DNA of 64,000 nucleotides from Micrasema longulum (Eukaryota; Arthropoda; Insecta; Trichoptera; Brachycentridae): assembly GCA_022494885.1 (NCBI GenBank), contig JAGVSM010002376.1, positions 1 to 64,000 of the forward strand. Reading direction: 5' to 3'. The position numbers were made by a program, and so were the translations under genes. The notes beneath the pieces are model-generated. The model saw only the letters and a program-made list of their open reading frames with translations, did not search any database and was not told the DNA's origin. Shown piece after piece: positions 59,801 through 64,000 of the stretch. The first letter of the stretch is position 1, and the number at the start of each line of letters is the position of its first letter.

Positions 59801-62416
59801 CTACTTTAAATTATATGTTTATTCGCAGAAATTATGGAAAAGGAATTATTAAACAGTGTGTCTCTATGTTTCTTTTTTTTCAAATGTCTGAACTTTAGAA
59901 TATTCCGTCTTTTACTAGTGGTAACACGATGTTACATCACCGCGCGCAAAGAGATTATTTACCACAATCGTTTAAAAGTTTACAAAATCTATTTACCGCA
60001 AGTCTTTATATGAATTAAAAATATAGTTTGATAGTTAAATAATATTGTGAGTCTCACAAAAAAATAAAAAAGGTGACTATTAAAACTGGGTCTTATTTGA
60101 CCTACCACCGCCACGCGTGTATTTTTTTTTTTTGACCCAGCAGGATTTAAAATTAAACTTTCTTTTAAAAATGATAAAAGGTAATAATTAACATGCAAAG
60201 TTAAAAATACAAATAACAGTTTGAAACAGAGAACTTAATCTAAGGAGTATATTGCGATATTTAAAAGAGCTATCAAACTCGATTTACAACTGACAAGACT
60301 AAAACAAAATGTATAATCCTTTTTCTCATACGTATTACCATACTCATTTTTACAATAAACTCAACCCCAGCGTGCCCCAACTTGGTATTTATTTTCTAAT
60401 ATTGAGTTATTTACAACTCGTTGAAAATGGCCACTCAAATGGAAATATTTGGGTAAATTAAAACAACGTTAATATTTATTCTTATTTATATACAATTAAA
60501 TAAGAATGAGATCTACGGCTGGTATGTCGATCAGGTACATGTAAACACAATAGACACCAATTCTTGTAAATTTAATTGATGAGTTATTTGCTTAGTGAAG
60601 AAATAATACGTCTATTAAAATTCCTTTATCAGAAAGTTTAATAAGATTGCGGAAACATTAGGTTTTTAATTAATCTATTTTTAAAATGTACACGCTCTAG
60701 TAAATCAGATAATCAGAATGAATAATTCAACAGTGTGACCAAACTGGTGAAATATATTTTATTCTATTACAGTTTGCAATAAAAATATAACTGTTTATAC
60801 CTCTGATTAATAATGCGTAACCTAGAGAGAAGCCCTATTACTATGTTTCATAAAACGCAAGCGATGTTGGTGTGCTGATTAGCCACTATTTTGCTTTGTT
60901 TGACAACAAACACATAACGGTTTTGTCGGATGCTTTTGCCGGTGTGCTTGGCTTCGTTTGTAAATAACTTGGATATTTACGTTATTATAAATAAAAATCC
61001 ACTATGGTGAATTTCAGTATGTTTGGTTGCAGCTGCAGGGGCGTCAAAGGTGTTTAAGGAGTCAGTTTTCACAGACAATTGATTCCGAATATTTTCCCAT
61101 GATTTACATTGATTTTTGGCATTTATTGCCCCGACACGTGTATTTTGTTGCTCAAAAACATTCCTTATATCAACATATTTACTTAAAATATTTTTTTTTC
61201 ACAATTAAGAGGATAAATTTGTGAATTAAAGTATATTTACTGTTGATAATGACAGTTGATTATGGACAATATGTCAGGGCCGTACTAAGCATCCATATAG
61301 AGTTTTTATCGAGTAGAGGTCGAATAAAATTTTACTCAAAAATAGCAACGTAAACCTTGAAATCGCATCCAAAATGACGAGTCCAAATTTCAGGCCGCTA
61401 CGATTCGCCATTTCGGAGATGTGACGGACAAACAAACAAACTCAACACAGAACTTTAGTTCCATGGAGTTGGGATGTATGTCTCAATAAATGTAACATAA
61501 GTATATTGTGAATAAAATCAATAAATAAATAAAAAAATAAACACACACATGTATTTTCGTGAAAAATAAATTGTGTGAAATATAAATTGGAATAACCTTG
61601 CAATAATAAATATACAGGTACATATTTAAAAGTATTTATAATGCAAATTAATATCCATTTGGCAATTCTCGTCCTGAGTACAGCCCATTGTTTTGCTGCG
61701 AACTGTAGCTAACTTAATACCCAATAGTCATAGAATGTTTTTACTACGTTTGGGCTCCTCTATAGCTCGGCGCATTATTATTCTGAGGTTTATACCCATT
61801 GTAATTATATGTATTTGCATACGTTATTTTTATATTTAAAATGGACCGAGTAACCGTCAACACAATAACTTAAATAAAAACTTTAACTCTTTTCATTGGT
61901 GGTATCTCATTGTTTGACTTTATTATAAATTCATTATTATATAGTTTATTTAAATTCACCAAACTAAATCAAAAGTTGTAAACATATTGTAAAGCGTATT
62001 ACTCTTTCAATGTTTGACTCATTACAACTGGGGAAGTTAAACGGCTTCACGCAAATCTTCATATCATATTAACAAGATATATTTTGCTTCCGGTCGGATT
62101 GACGTAAGTAAGATATACATATTAGATAAGGCTGTGCGTCCAATAGCAAACAGGAATATAAGATAAGTCAAATAATACGTTTAAATATAAAATAATAATA
62201 CCATTGAACTATTTTATAAAAACATGTTTTTAGGTCTAGCGCGAATATCTTTTCAAAATAAATATTTCCAACTACACTAATCGTACACACTAGACATGCA
62301 TTAATAATACGAATGTTATAGGAATATTATAATTTGATAAAATCGTAAATTATAAAAAAAGAACATACCTTATCAAAATGACAGAAGAGTCCTAGAAAAA
62401 GTAAAAAGTGTCTCAT
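40734..62416 (-). CDS. Class B1 (secretin-type) GPCR, PTH-receptor-like; ten coding exons
   Basis: A peptide-hormone GPCR of the plasma membrane, probably signalling through heterotrimeric G proteins. I joined ten exons at GT-AG sites with consistent phases, giving 859 residues. Layout: signal peptide 1-16 or slightly longer; cysteine-rich extension to about 178 (Cys 49, 64, 84, 104, 116, 127, 157, 164, 165; N-glycosylation sites N52, N100, N109); hormone-receptor domain with Cys 179, 188, 202, 214, 222, 237; TM1 from about 247; TM7 ending near 498; acidic tail 502-859. Class B signatures include CPAVWDAWTC, the C324-C393 pair before HCW, N417 with TKLR, MPLFG, and GFQGIMVAVLYCYLNKE. TM6 resembles the parathyroid-hormone receptor group more than PDF or DH31 receptors, but this is inference and the ligand is unknown. 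Oddities: VDGIFLH replaces the usual EGxYLH, and the TM4 GWG motif is absent. Confidence 0.88.
41888..42068 (-). CDS. Receptor exon 9: TM6 and TM7
   Basis: 181 bases, residues 441-501. Acceptor TTTTCAG, donor GTAAAT, ending in phase 0. STTKATLFLMPLFGVQFLLT is TM6 with the PxxG kink, and FQGIMVAVLYCYLNKE is TM7 with the conserved Tyr495. Confidence 0.88.
42165..42372 (-). CDS. Receptor exon 8: TM4, loop 2 and TM5
   Basis: 208 bases, residues 372-441 (shared codons at both ends). Acceptor TTTACAG, donor GTGAGT. It contains NHCWIVYS (conserved CW of loop 2), WVLDGPRIAMLAVNTILLID and RILLTKLRRK, a classic class B TM5 with the N417 and TKLR motifs. The TM4 GWGxP motif is not found at the exon 7/8 junction. 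Confidence 0.85.
42464..42671 (-). CDS. Receptor exon 7: extracellular loop 1 and TM3
   Basis: 208 bases, residues 303-371 plus one base. Acceptor TTCAG, donor GTTAGA. It contains FPCRMLATMEKLASSAAFTC, where C324 is the conserved TM3 cysteine, and MLVDGIFLHRTI, where Asp345 occupies the position of the near-invariant Glu of class B TM3. Confidence 0.85.
42822..42905. repeat. FB1 fragment in receptor intron 6
   Basis: TAAGCATTTTCAGGGCTTAT, GGCCTGTCATTAGCAGGTTT and GATCATTTTACAC match one FB1 arm. It lies between exons 6 and 7. Confidence 0.5.
43124..43383 (-). CDS. Receptor exon 6: end of hormone domain, TM1 and TM2
   Basis: 260 bases, residues 216-302. It supplies Cys 222 and 237 and the DGQW element of the hormone domain, then TM1 (about 247-270), a basic loop YRRLRARRLALHRN, and TM2 with the conserved His282. 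The donor is GTAAGT. It is markedly GC-richer than neighbouring intron DNA. Confidence 0.88.
43886..44365 (+). pseudogene. LINE C-terminal fragment (family A), in receptor intron 5
   Basis: Reads EAKLAVHNEVLVPTLMYGSE, then a frame at 44005-44235 with MCGKTVYDRCTNVEIREVCK, IKKGVLRWFGHVERIDSERI and GRPRKTWHDQVHQILED, and after a stop NRRACMRRCMNVEETRSVC. This is the post-RT C-terminal region of a common insect non-LTR retrotransposon. Related fragments lie at 50877 (minus) and 56230 (plus). The RT core is missing. Confidence 0.85.
44781..44802. repeat. Homopolymer run of 22 T
   Basis: An uninterrupted run of 22 thymines in receptor intron 5. On the minus (gene) strand it reads as poly-A, compatible with the tail of a retroposed sequence whose body I cannot identify. 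Confidence 0.8.
45406..45528 (-). CDS. Receptor exon 5: first part of hormone-receptor domain
   Basis: 123 bases, residues 175-215, acceptor TTTTGCAG and donor GTAAGT, phase 1 at both ends. TCPAVWDAWTCF is the diagnostic start of the class B hormone-binding fold, with Cys 179, 188, 202 and 214 in this exon. The usual Trp after the second cysteine is Phe189. Confidence 0.85.
46110..46265 (+). repeat. CGCTCTGTAGCTGCA repeat, second copy
   Basis: TTTGCGCTCTGTAGCTGCAA, GGGATATTTTTTT, TACAGCGACTTTGAGGTGAT and a terminal TATATA microsatellite match 6225-6345 in the same orientation. In receptor intron 4. Confidence 0.6.
46500..46665 (-). CDS. Receptor exon 4: CC-motif of the extension
   Basis: 166 bases, residues 120-174 plus one base of codon 175. 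Acceptor ATTTCAG, donor GTGAGT. It contains KCFQLDEKSPVILNELRKLF and RWIRCTKASRNCCKDVM, the latter a W-x2-C-x6-CC pattern that looks like a conserved disulphide module of this receptor subgroup. It precedes the hormone-binding domain directly. Confidence 0.8.
46905..47582 (+). mobile_element. Dispersed element starting CTAGCTGACCCGACAGACG
   Basis: The 5' motif CTAGCTGACCCGACAGACG followed by TTGTCCTGCC, and the 3' motif AATCGGTTAAACCATTTAGA with AGGAGTT and a terminal ATAAATATAAAGAT, are the two ends of a very common insect interspersed repeat. I recognise the pattern but am not sure of its class. No protein remnant can be read. It lies in receptor intron 3. Confidence 0.5.
47650..47735 (-). 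repeat. tRNA-like SINE head, third type
   Basis: On the minus strand TGTGGTCCCGTGGCTATTG is followed by a B-box GGTTCGAATCCCACTC. The B-box is perfect, but the ends do not form a seven-base acceptor stem, so it is a tRNA-derived repeat rather than a tRNA gene. It lies 45 bases from receptor exon 3. Confidence 0.45.
47782..47988 (-). CDS. Receptor exon 3: cysteine-rich extension
   Basis: 207 bases, residues 51-119, acceptor TTTCAG and donor GTGAGT, phase 0 at both ends. It includes EKSCNFRGKYYSEQVYQWW, VNYGCFQY and the N-glycosylation sites N52, N100 and N109. It carries Cys 64, 84, 104 and 116, and this composition marks it as extracellular. Confidence 0.8.
48115..48205 (+). repeat. SINE family 1, head only
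   Basis: CCGCCTCGAGGTCTCATGGT, TTAACTACCATGGAAGAGAT and GTGATTCCTGAAATGGTCG match the tRNA-like head of SINE family 1. The body is replaced by unrelated sequence. Confidence 0.6.
48259..48297. repeat. Tandem 11-mer GAGCTATTCGA-type repeat
   Basis: Three and a half copies of CGAGCTATT-type 11-base units in a row. Short minisatellite in receptor intron 2. Confidence 0.8.
48617..49512 (+). pseudogene. LINE reverse-transcriptase fragment (family B, RTE-like)
   Basis: Begins in the RT palm: LNMYSEAIFRDALNELTNG, then NNIRYADDIVLLADSMECLQ with the catalytic YADD box near 48708. After frameshifts the frame at 49045-49422 gives SYGVETWTLTQNTSKKIESF, ILRRMEKDKEVLKTIKKRKL, EYFGHVMRG and RRRISWLKNLRDW, ending near HWGRGTIRRR. 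Layout fits RTE-like LINEs of insects. 5'-truncated and inactive, in receptor intron 2. Confidence 0.85.
49650..49810 (+). repeat. SINE-like 3' body with GATGATCATGATGA tail
   Basis: AATATTTCACTGTCCCTGGA, CTGGCGCCTGGAGCATAAGA, AGTGCCCAATGCTCTA and GGAATGATGATCATGATGA follow the order of the SINE family 1 body but belong to a related variant, also seen at 17408-17455. Confidence 0.55.
50105..50520 (-). pseudogene. LINE 3' end fragment (family C), copy 2
   Basis: The minus-strand frame at 50156-50338 reads MNMSLRYQHNIKIPKFHTSH, GQNSFVFKCVKNYHNLPNEL and KLKVNLKNFL. This matches the usual end of jockey/CR1-type LINE proteins (T-R...P...QxSF...xxWNxLPxxI...FKxxLKxxL). The sequence is homologous to 38490-38900. 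Confidence 0.7.
50877..51660 (-). pseudogene. LINE fragment (family A), minus strand
   Basis: From 51650 downward the minus strand carries a degraded RT box (ADDAVRLANNKEELQ), then AGNRVNGGLKSTRANKCLSQ, EAKLAVHNGVVVPTLMYGSK, RRMCGKTMNDRCITVEIR and, after a stop, VLRWFGHVERKDSKR. It is the same family as 43886-44365 and extends further into the RT domain. Confidence 0.85.
51661..52560. other. Receptor intron 2, nothing recognised
   Basis: Very AT-rich, with no repeat or frame that I can assign. Confidence 0.35.
52673..52774 (-). CDS. Receptor exon 2: start of N-terminal extension
   Basis: 102 bases, residues 17-50, preceded by TTTTCCAG and followed by GTAATT. It begins IYAYYDESLHGWGIP and ends VNYQCE. 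Both borders are phase 0, so skipping it would keep the frame. It contributes the first extension cysteine, C49. Confidence 0.72.
53170..53590. mobile_element. FB1 fold-back element with intact arms
   Basis: The left arm GAAAACATTTTTGAGAAGGG and the right arm CCCTTCTCAAAAATGTTTCC pair, as do TATGGCTTATCACCTGTCAT and ATGACAGGTCATAAGCC. The outer right flank carries CTCCCTAGGGAG and ATTTGGACATACTCAAAGC. The middle contains CACTTTACACACTGTGTAAC and GATTCATCCGGCTGAACC. It lies in receptor intron 1, about 0.4 kb from exon 2. Confidence 0.65.
53575..53680 (+). repeat. SINE family 1 body fragment
   Basis: AAAAGGTGTTTTTACACTGA, AATATTTCTTAGTCCCT and TTGATCATCTTACTTTC match the SINE 1 body directly next to the FB1 element, suggesting one inserted beside or into the other. 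Confidence 0.5.
53728..53849. repeat. Near-perfect 120-bp hairpin
   Basis: The left arm includes AAACGCTCTCGCGGCCGTAG and TTCATCTCGTGTATTT. The right arm includes AAATACACGAGATAAAAG and CTACGGCCGAGAGAGCGG. The stem is about 55 bp with a loop of about 5 bases and few mismatches. It is much GC-richer at its ends than the surrounding intron. Confidence 0.75.
53850..55259. other. Receptor intron 1, nothing recognised
   Basis: Scattered short frames (53868-54062, 55032-55381) show no domain. No shared repeats were found. Confidence 0.35.
55260..55890 (+). pseudogene. LINE C-terminal region (family E)
   Basis: The translated frame gives LGVVLDSKLTFSKQIENTVE, EKASKMLRFVIRSTKPFSRT, SYIRSVLEFGSPIWNPQYNT and RIEHIQNYFLRQLDFKNN; then, after a stop and frame change, SFFYKIVNNLIDSPEIVRGI, RRTRQSVLFDVPNSMTYYLK and FIRSVKDILNLSHF. 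This is the end of a jockey/CR1-like LINE ORF2 (vLDskLtF, YvRsvLEygspiWnP and RIErvQ..F motifs). The RT core is missing and one to two breaks are visible. Confidence 0.85.
55781..56230 (+). repeat. Tandem array, 2.6 copies of a 175-bp LINE-tail unit
   Basis: Units start at 55781, 55956 and 56131 with AATACAGATTACCTATAATG. Each contains the last codons of the family E protein plus the AACTTTTAATTTGACTTTTA-type tail. The first copy is continuous with the LINE reading frame. The third stops at 56230, where a family A LINE fragment begins. The copies are nearly identical. Confidence 0.9.
56230..56590 (+). pseudogene. LINE C-terminal fragment (family A), copy 3
   Basis: CTCTCAGACGAATCTGTGGT begins the 'LRRICGK' block, followed by degraded GRLRKTWHDQIQQILENEHV-like and NRRACMRRCINVGEARSVS-like segments in shifting frames. 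It ends with the CCCCGCAGAGTAGGCATATA hairpin at 56527-56575, where the expected LINE end sequence GGGGxAACGGCGTGAT is present. Confidence 0.7.
56591..57289. other. Receptor intron 1, small FB1 relic only
   Basis: AATATGGAAGTCAACGCATT with TTTCATTGGCTG at 56998-57040 resembles the FB1 core. Otherwise nothing is recognised. Confidence 0.35.
57290..57442 (-). mobile_element. SINE family 2, copy 3
   Basis: On the minus strand GGCGTCGTGGCACAGTTGGT is followed by AGACGGAAAACAATGAAACT, a B-box CGGGTTCGGTTTCC and the body with CAATTAATCCGGGTGTTGTG. It matches 28058-28272 in order and orientation; the distal body is truncated. Confidence 0.75.
57652..57925 (+). mobile_element. SINE family 1, intact copy
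   Basis: The best head in the window: GCCTCGTGGTGTAATGGTCA, CCTACCATGCAAGAGG, a perfect B-box GGTTCGATTCC and GACATGGTTAACATG. The body includes CTAGACTGGTACCTGAAGCG, GACTGATCATTTTACC, CAGTGTCCTATG, ACCATTAGGTGCGGAAAG, and the tail ends TGTTGATGATA. Pol III A and B boxes are intact. Confidence 0.9.
57926..58874. other. Receptor intron 1, nothing recognised
   Basis: A short frame at 58673-58903 is hydrophobic and Lys-rich but has no homologue I recognise. Confidence 0.35.
58875..59985 (+). repeat. Dispersed repeat R2, copy 2, split by a MITE
   Basis: The left part 58875-59237 matches 7790-8060, and the right part 59802-59985 matches 8085-8280 (GGTAACACGATGTTACATCA, CACCGCGCGCAAA). Between them sits the MITE at 59238-59801, which is absent from copy 1. 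Confidence 0.7.
59238..59801. mobile_element. 564-bp MITE with GGGCCAATT termini, TA-flanked
   Basis: The left end GGGCCAATTCAATAGGTCAC and the inverse of the right end GGGCCAATTTAATAGGTCAC differ at one base in the first 23. TA dinucleotides flank both ends (59236-59237 and 59802-59803). No transposase. Comparison with the uninterrupted R2 copy shows that it is an insertion. Confidence 0.8.
59986..61003. other. Receptor intron 1, nothing recognised
   Basis: AT-rich with no assigned repeat. A moderately GC-rich segment just before 61004 (GTTTTGTCGGATGCTTTTGC) could be the upstream part of the THAP-like relic. Confidence 0.35.
61004..61105 (+). pseudogene. Possible THAP zinc-finger relic
   Basis: The ATG at 61004 opens MVNFSMFGCSCRGVKGV, then a stop, then GVSFHR. 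This resembles the start of a THAP domain (M-V-N-C-x-x-x-G-C-x-N-R ... x-S-F-H-R). The first zinc cysteine is Phe and a stop interrupts the domain; downstream W, C-x2-H and AVPTIF-type elements are not visible. It could come from a THAP-containing transposon or a host gene copy. Confidence 0.35.
61106..62368. other. Receptor intron 1, 5' part, nothing firm
   Basis: Bases 61360-61460 contain AAATTTCAGGCCGCTACGAT and CGGAGATGTGACGGACAAAC, similar in style to ends of insect LINE-related repeats, but without a second copy in the window. Confidence 0.3.
62369..62416 (-). CDS. Receptor exon 1: start codon and signal peptide
   Basis: Encodes residues 1-16, MRHFLLFLGLFCHFDK, with a basic residue followed by a hydrophobic core typical of a signal peptide. 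It ends AAG followed by the donor GTATGT, phase 0. The start was chosen because it is the ATG that opens the hydrophobic segment and splices in frame to exon 2. The cleavage site probably lies near the exon 1/2 junction. Non-coding exons further upstream cannot be excluded. Confidence 0.7.
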
Positions 62417-63725
62417 CCTTCAGGTATCTTTAAGTCAATCACTTTGATGGCACATTTTTACACTTTTCACCTTTATTCACACAAAACATAAGCGCATTTT
62501 GTCTAGCCTTTGAAAAACATTTATTATACAAATATGTTGAATTATTTTTCGTTGTATAAATATAGGTACTTTTAAAACCAATGGAGCTTTCTTAAATCTA
62601 TATGAAGAAAAGAAGATTCAAAACATGAAATTTTCTGTATTAATTTGCATAATAAATTACAATATCTTCAATGTAGTTTAATAAAAATAAATTAATTAAA
62701 TATCTACGGACAATGCGTTATATTTTAAATGTACAGAGTTTTTTATTTATTTCAGGTCCCAACTAGCATGGAATTTCTTGTGTTTAAGCCAAACTTTTAT
62801 TATTACGTGTGTTTTTTCATTGGACGATACTTATTAAATTAACAAATACTGTCAATATCAATACTCATGAATTATTTTTTTTGGTAAAGTACTTAAAATA
62901 ATACAAATTGAAACATAAATATGTATTACAAAATATAAAATAAATATTTACATATTGTGTAATTTAATAAACATTAAGAGTCGTAATCAACACCGACCAA
63001 AAATTATGTCATAGATAAACGGTTCTCATAATATTAACAGGTCTACATTTTATTCACGTGTTCACCATTTTCTTATAAATTTATTATGTACAACTACAAA
63101 TGTAAATTATAACTAAGAGACGTCTTCATGGTAAGGTCCAATATATTTTTTAAAAACTTTGAGCCTAATACCGTGAAATGCCTCTGAAAAAAAGACAGTT
63201 CTACTTTGAGGTACCCTAAAGTTGATATATAAATATATGAGGCTTTATTATTTAGAAATCTAGACGACAGATAGAACCCCCGAACATAAAACTATCTGAC
63301 AGTTAGCGAATTGGTTGACTCAAATAGAATTGATAGGTGGTAGTTTTAGCATTTTTTTTAAAGATGCGTTTGCCAAAGGCTTCAAAATTTACTCGTCACT
63401 CTGTAATCTAAAATATAACTTAATGCGTAGAGCACGTGTATCAATTTCGTAAGTTTTTTGTATATCAAAATAATAAAGGATTCCCATCTTAGATGGCAGC
63501 CAATATTACACATAATATTACGTATCTTGCTAGGCAGGCTTAGATAACGATAAAAATATAAGAACAAATAATTTTATAGCTTTGCTATTAAATTCCAAAG
63601 TATGACAGTTGGGTACAATAAAAAAATCCACGCGGAACACAATAAAACAAATACTTTGAATAAGCCTTTGAAAATAAAAATATTTAATTTATTTTTTAAA
63701 TGATTTCACGGCAGGGTCAGTTTCT
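62417..63725. other. Upstream flank of the receptor gene
   Basis: Lies 5' of the receptor start codon on the minus strand. TATA-like words are abundant because of base composition, so no promoter can be singled out. No further exon recognised. Confidence 0.35.
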
Positions 63726-64000
63726 ATTAGAGATGCAAGGCGGTAAAATTACCGCGGTATTTTACGAGAATTTTACAAGATTTTGGTAAAATACGATATT
63801 TTTTGGTAAGAAACGAATTTGACGTACTAATTTTTATTTTTCAAAGATATTACAAATACAAGTAGTTTTGTTTTAGGACACTTTACATGACTGCTCAAAC
63901 CAGGTTTAGATCCATCGGGTGGATGTCGAGATTTATTATAAGTATGGGACGTTCAAACGTTCAAGGTCATTCAGTATGTACTTTTTTCACTTTTTTTTAT
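63726..64000 (+). repeat. Possible terminal region of a hAT-like element
   Basis: TAGAGATGCAAGGCGGTAAA followed by repeated GGTAAAAT and GGTAAAATACGATA words looks like the TIR plus subterminal repeats of a hAT transposon. The other end would lie outside the window. Confidence 0.25.

Noticed and set aside
40734..62416. PDF receptor or DH31 receptor identity for the GPCR
   Set aside because: The TM5-TM6 loop and TM6 differ from those families, which have a conserved KAVRAAIVLLPLLGI-type TM6, and the N-terminal extension does not fit. Family B1 is firm; the subfamily stays open.

Overview
The window reads as nuclear DNA of an insect. It is very AT-rich, has long introns and intergenic stretches, uses GT-AG splice sites, and is crowded with decayed non-LTR retrotransposons, tRNA-derived SINEs, a mariner remnant, hAT-like and TA-flanked MITEs, and fold-back elements. 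The repertoire would fit Lepidoptera, but the order cannot be proved from sequence alone. No bacterial-type operon, rRNA, CRISPR array or convincing functional tRNA gene is present.

Only one intact protein-coding gene can be supported. It lies on the minus strand between 62416 and 40734 as ten coding exons that join in frame into an 859-residue class B1 (secretin-type) GPCR. Exon 1 encodes a signal peptide. Exons 2 to 4 encode an unusual cysteine-rich extension of about 160 residues. Exon 5 and the start of exon 6 encode the six-cysteine hormone-binding domain, and exons 6 to 9 the seven membrane helices. Exon 10 finishes the receptor with an acidic, Asn/Asp/Glu-rich cytoplasmic tail of about 350 residues. 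The TM5-TM7 sequence resembles arthropod receptors related to the parathyroid-hormone receptor group, but the ligand cannot be named from sequence. All splice phases are consistent and the exon sum is exactly 2580 bases including the stop.

Positions 1-40 kb contain no gene I can defend. They hold repeats: SINE family 1 (GTGTAATGG head, GATGAT tail), SINE family 2 (GTGGCGCAG head), a fold-back family (FB1) with arms over 100 bp, a 478-bp palindrome at 10.6-11.0 kb, a 969-bp hAT-like element with a perfect 8-bp target duplication at 19.06-20.03 kb, a broken mariner transposase at 20.2-21.2 kb, a 363-bp TA-flanked MITE at 37.3 kb, three dispersed repeats (R1, R2, R3) and several LINE 3' ends.

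The receptor introns (43-62 kb) carry further LINE fragments (43.9, 48.6, 50.1, 50.9, 55.3 and 56.2 kb), a 175-bp tandem array made of a LINE tail, a near-perfect hairpin at 53.7 kb, a MITE nested inside repeat R2 at 59.2-59.8 kb, and a broken THAP-domain-like reading frame at 61.0 kb. Beyond 62.4 kb lies the upstream flank of the receptor gene.
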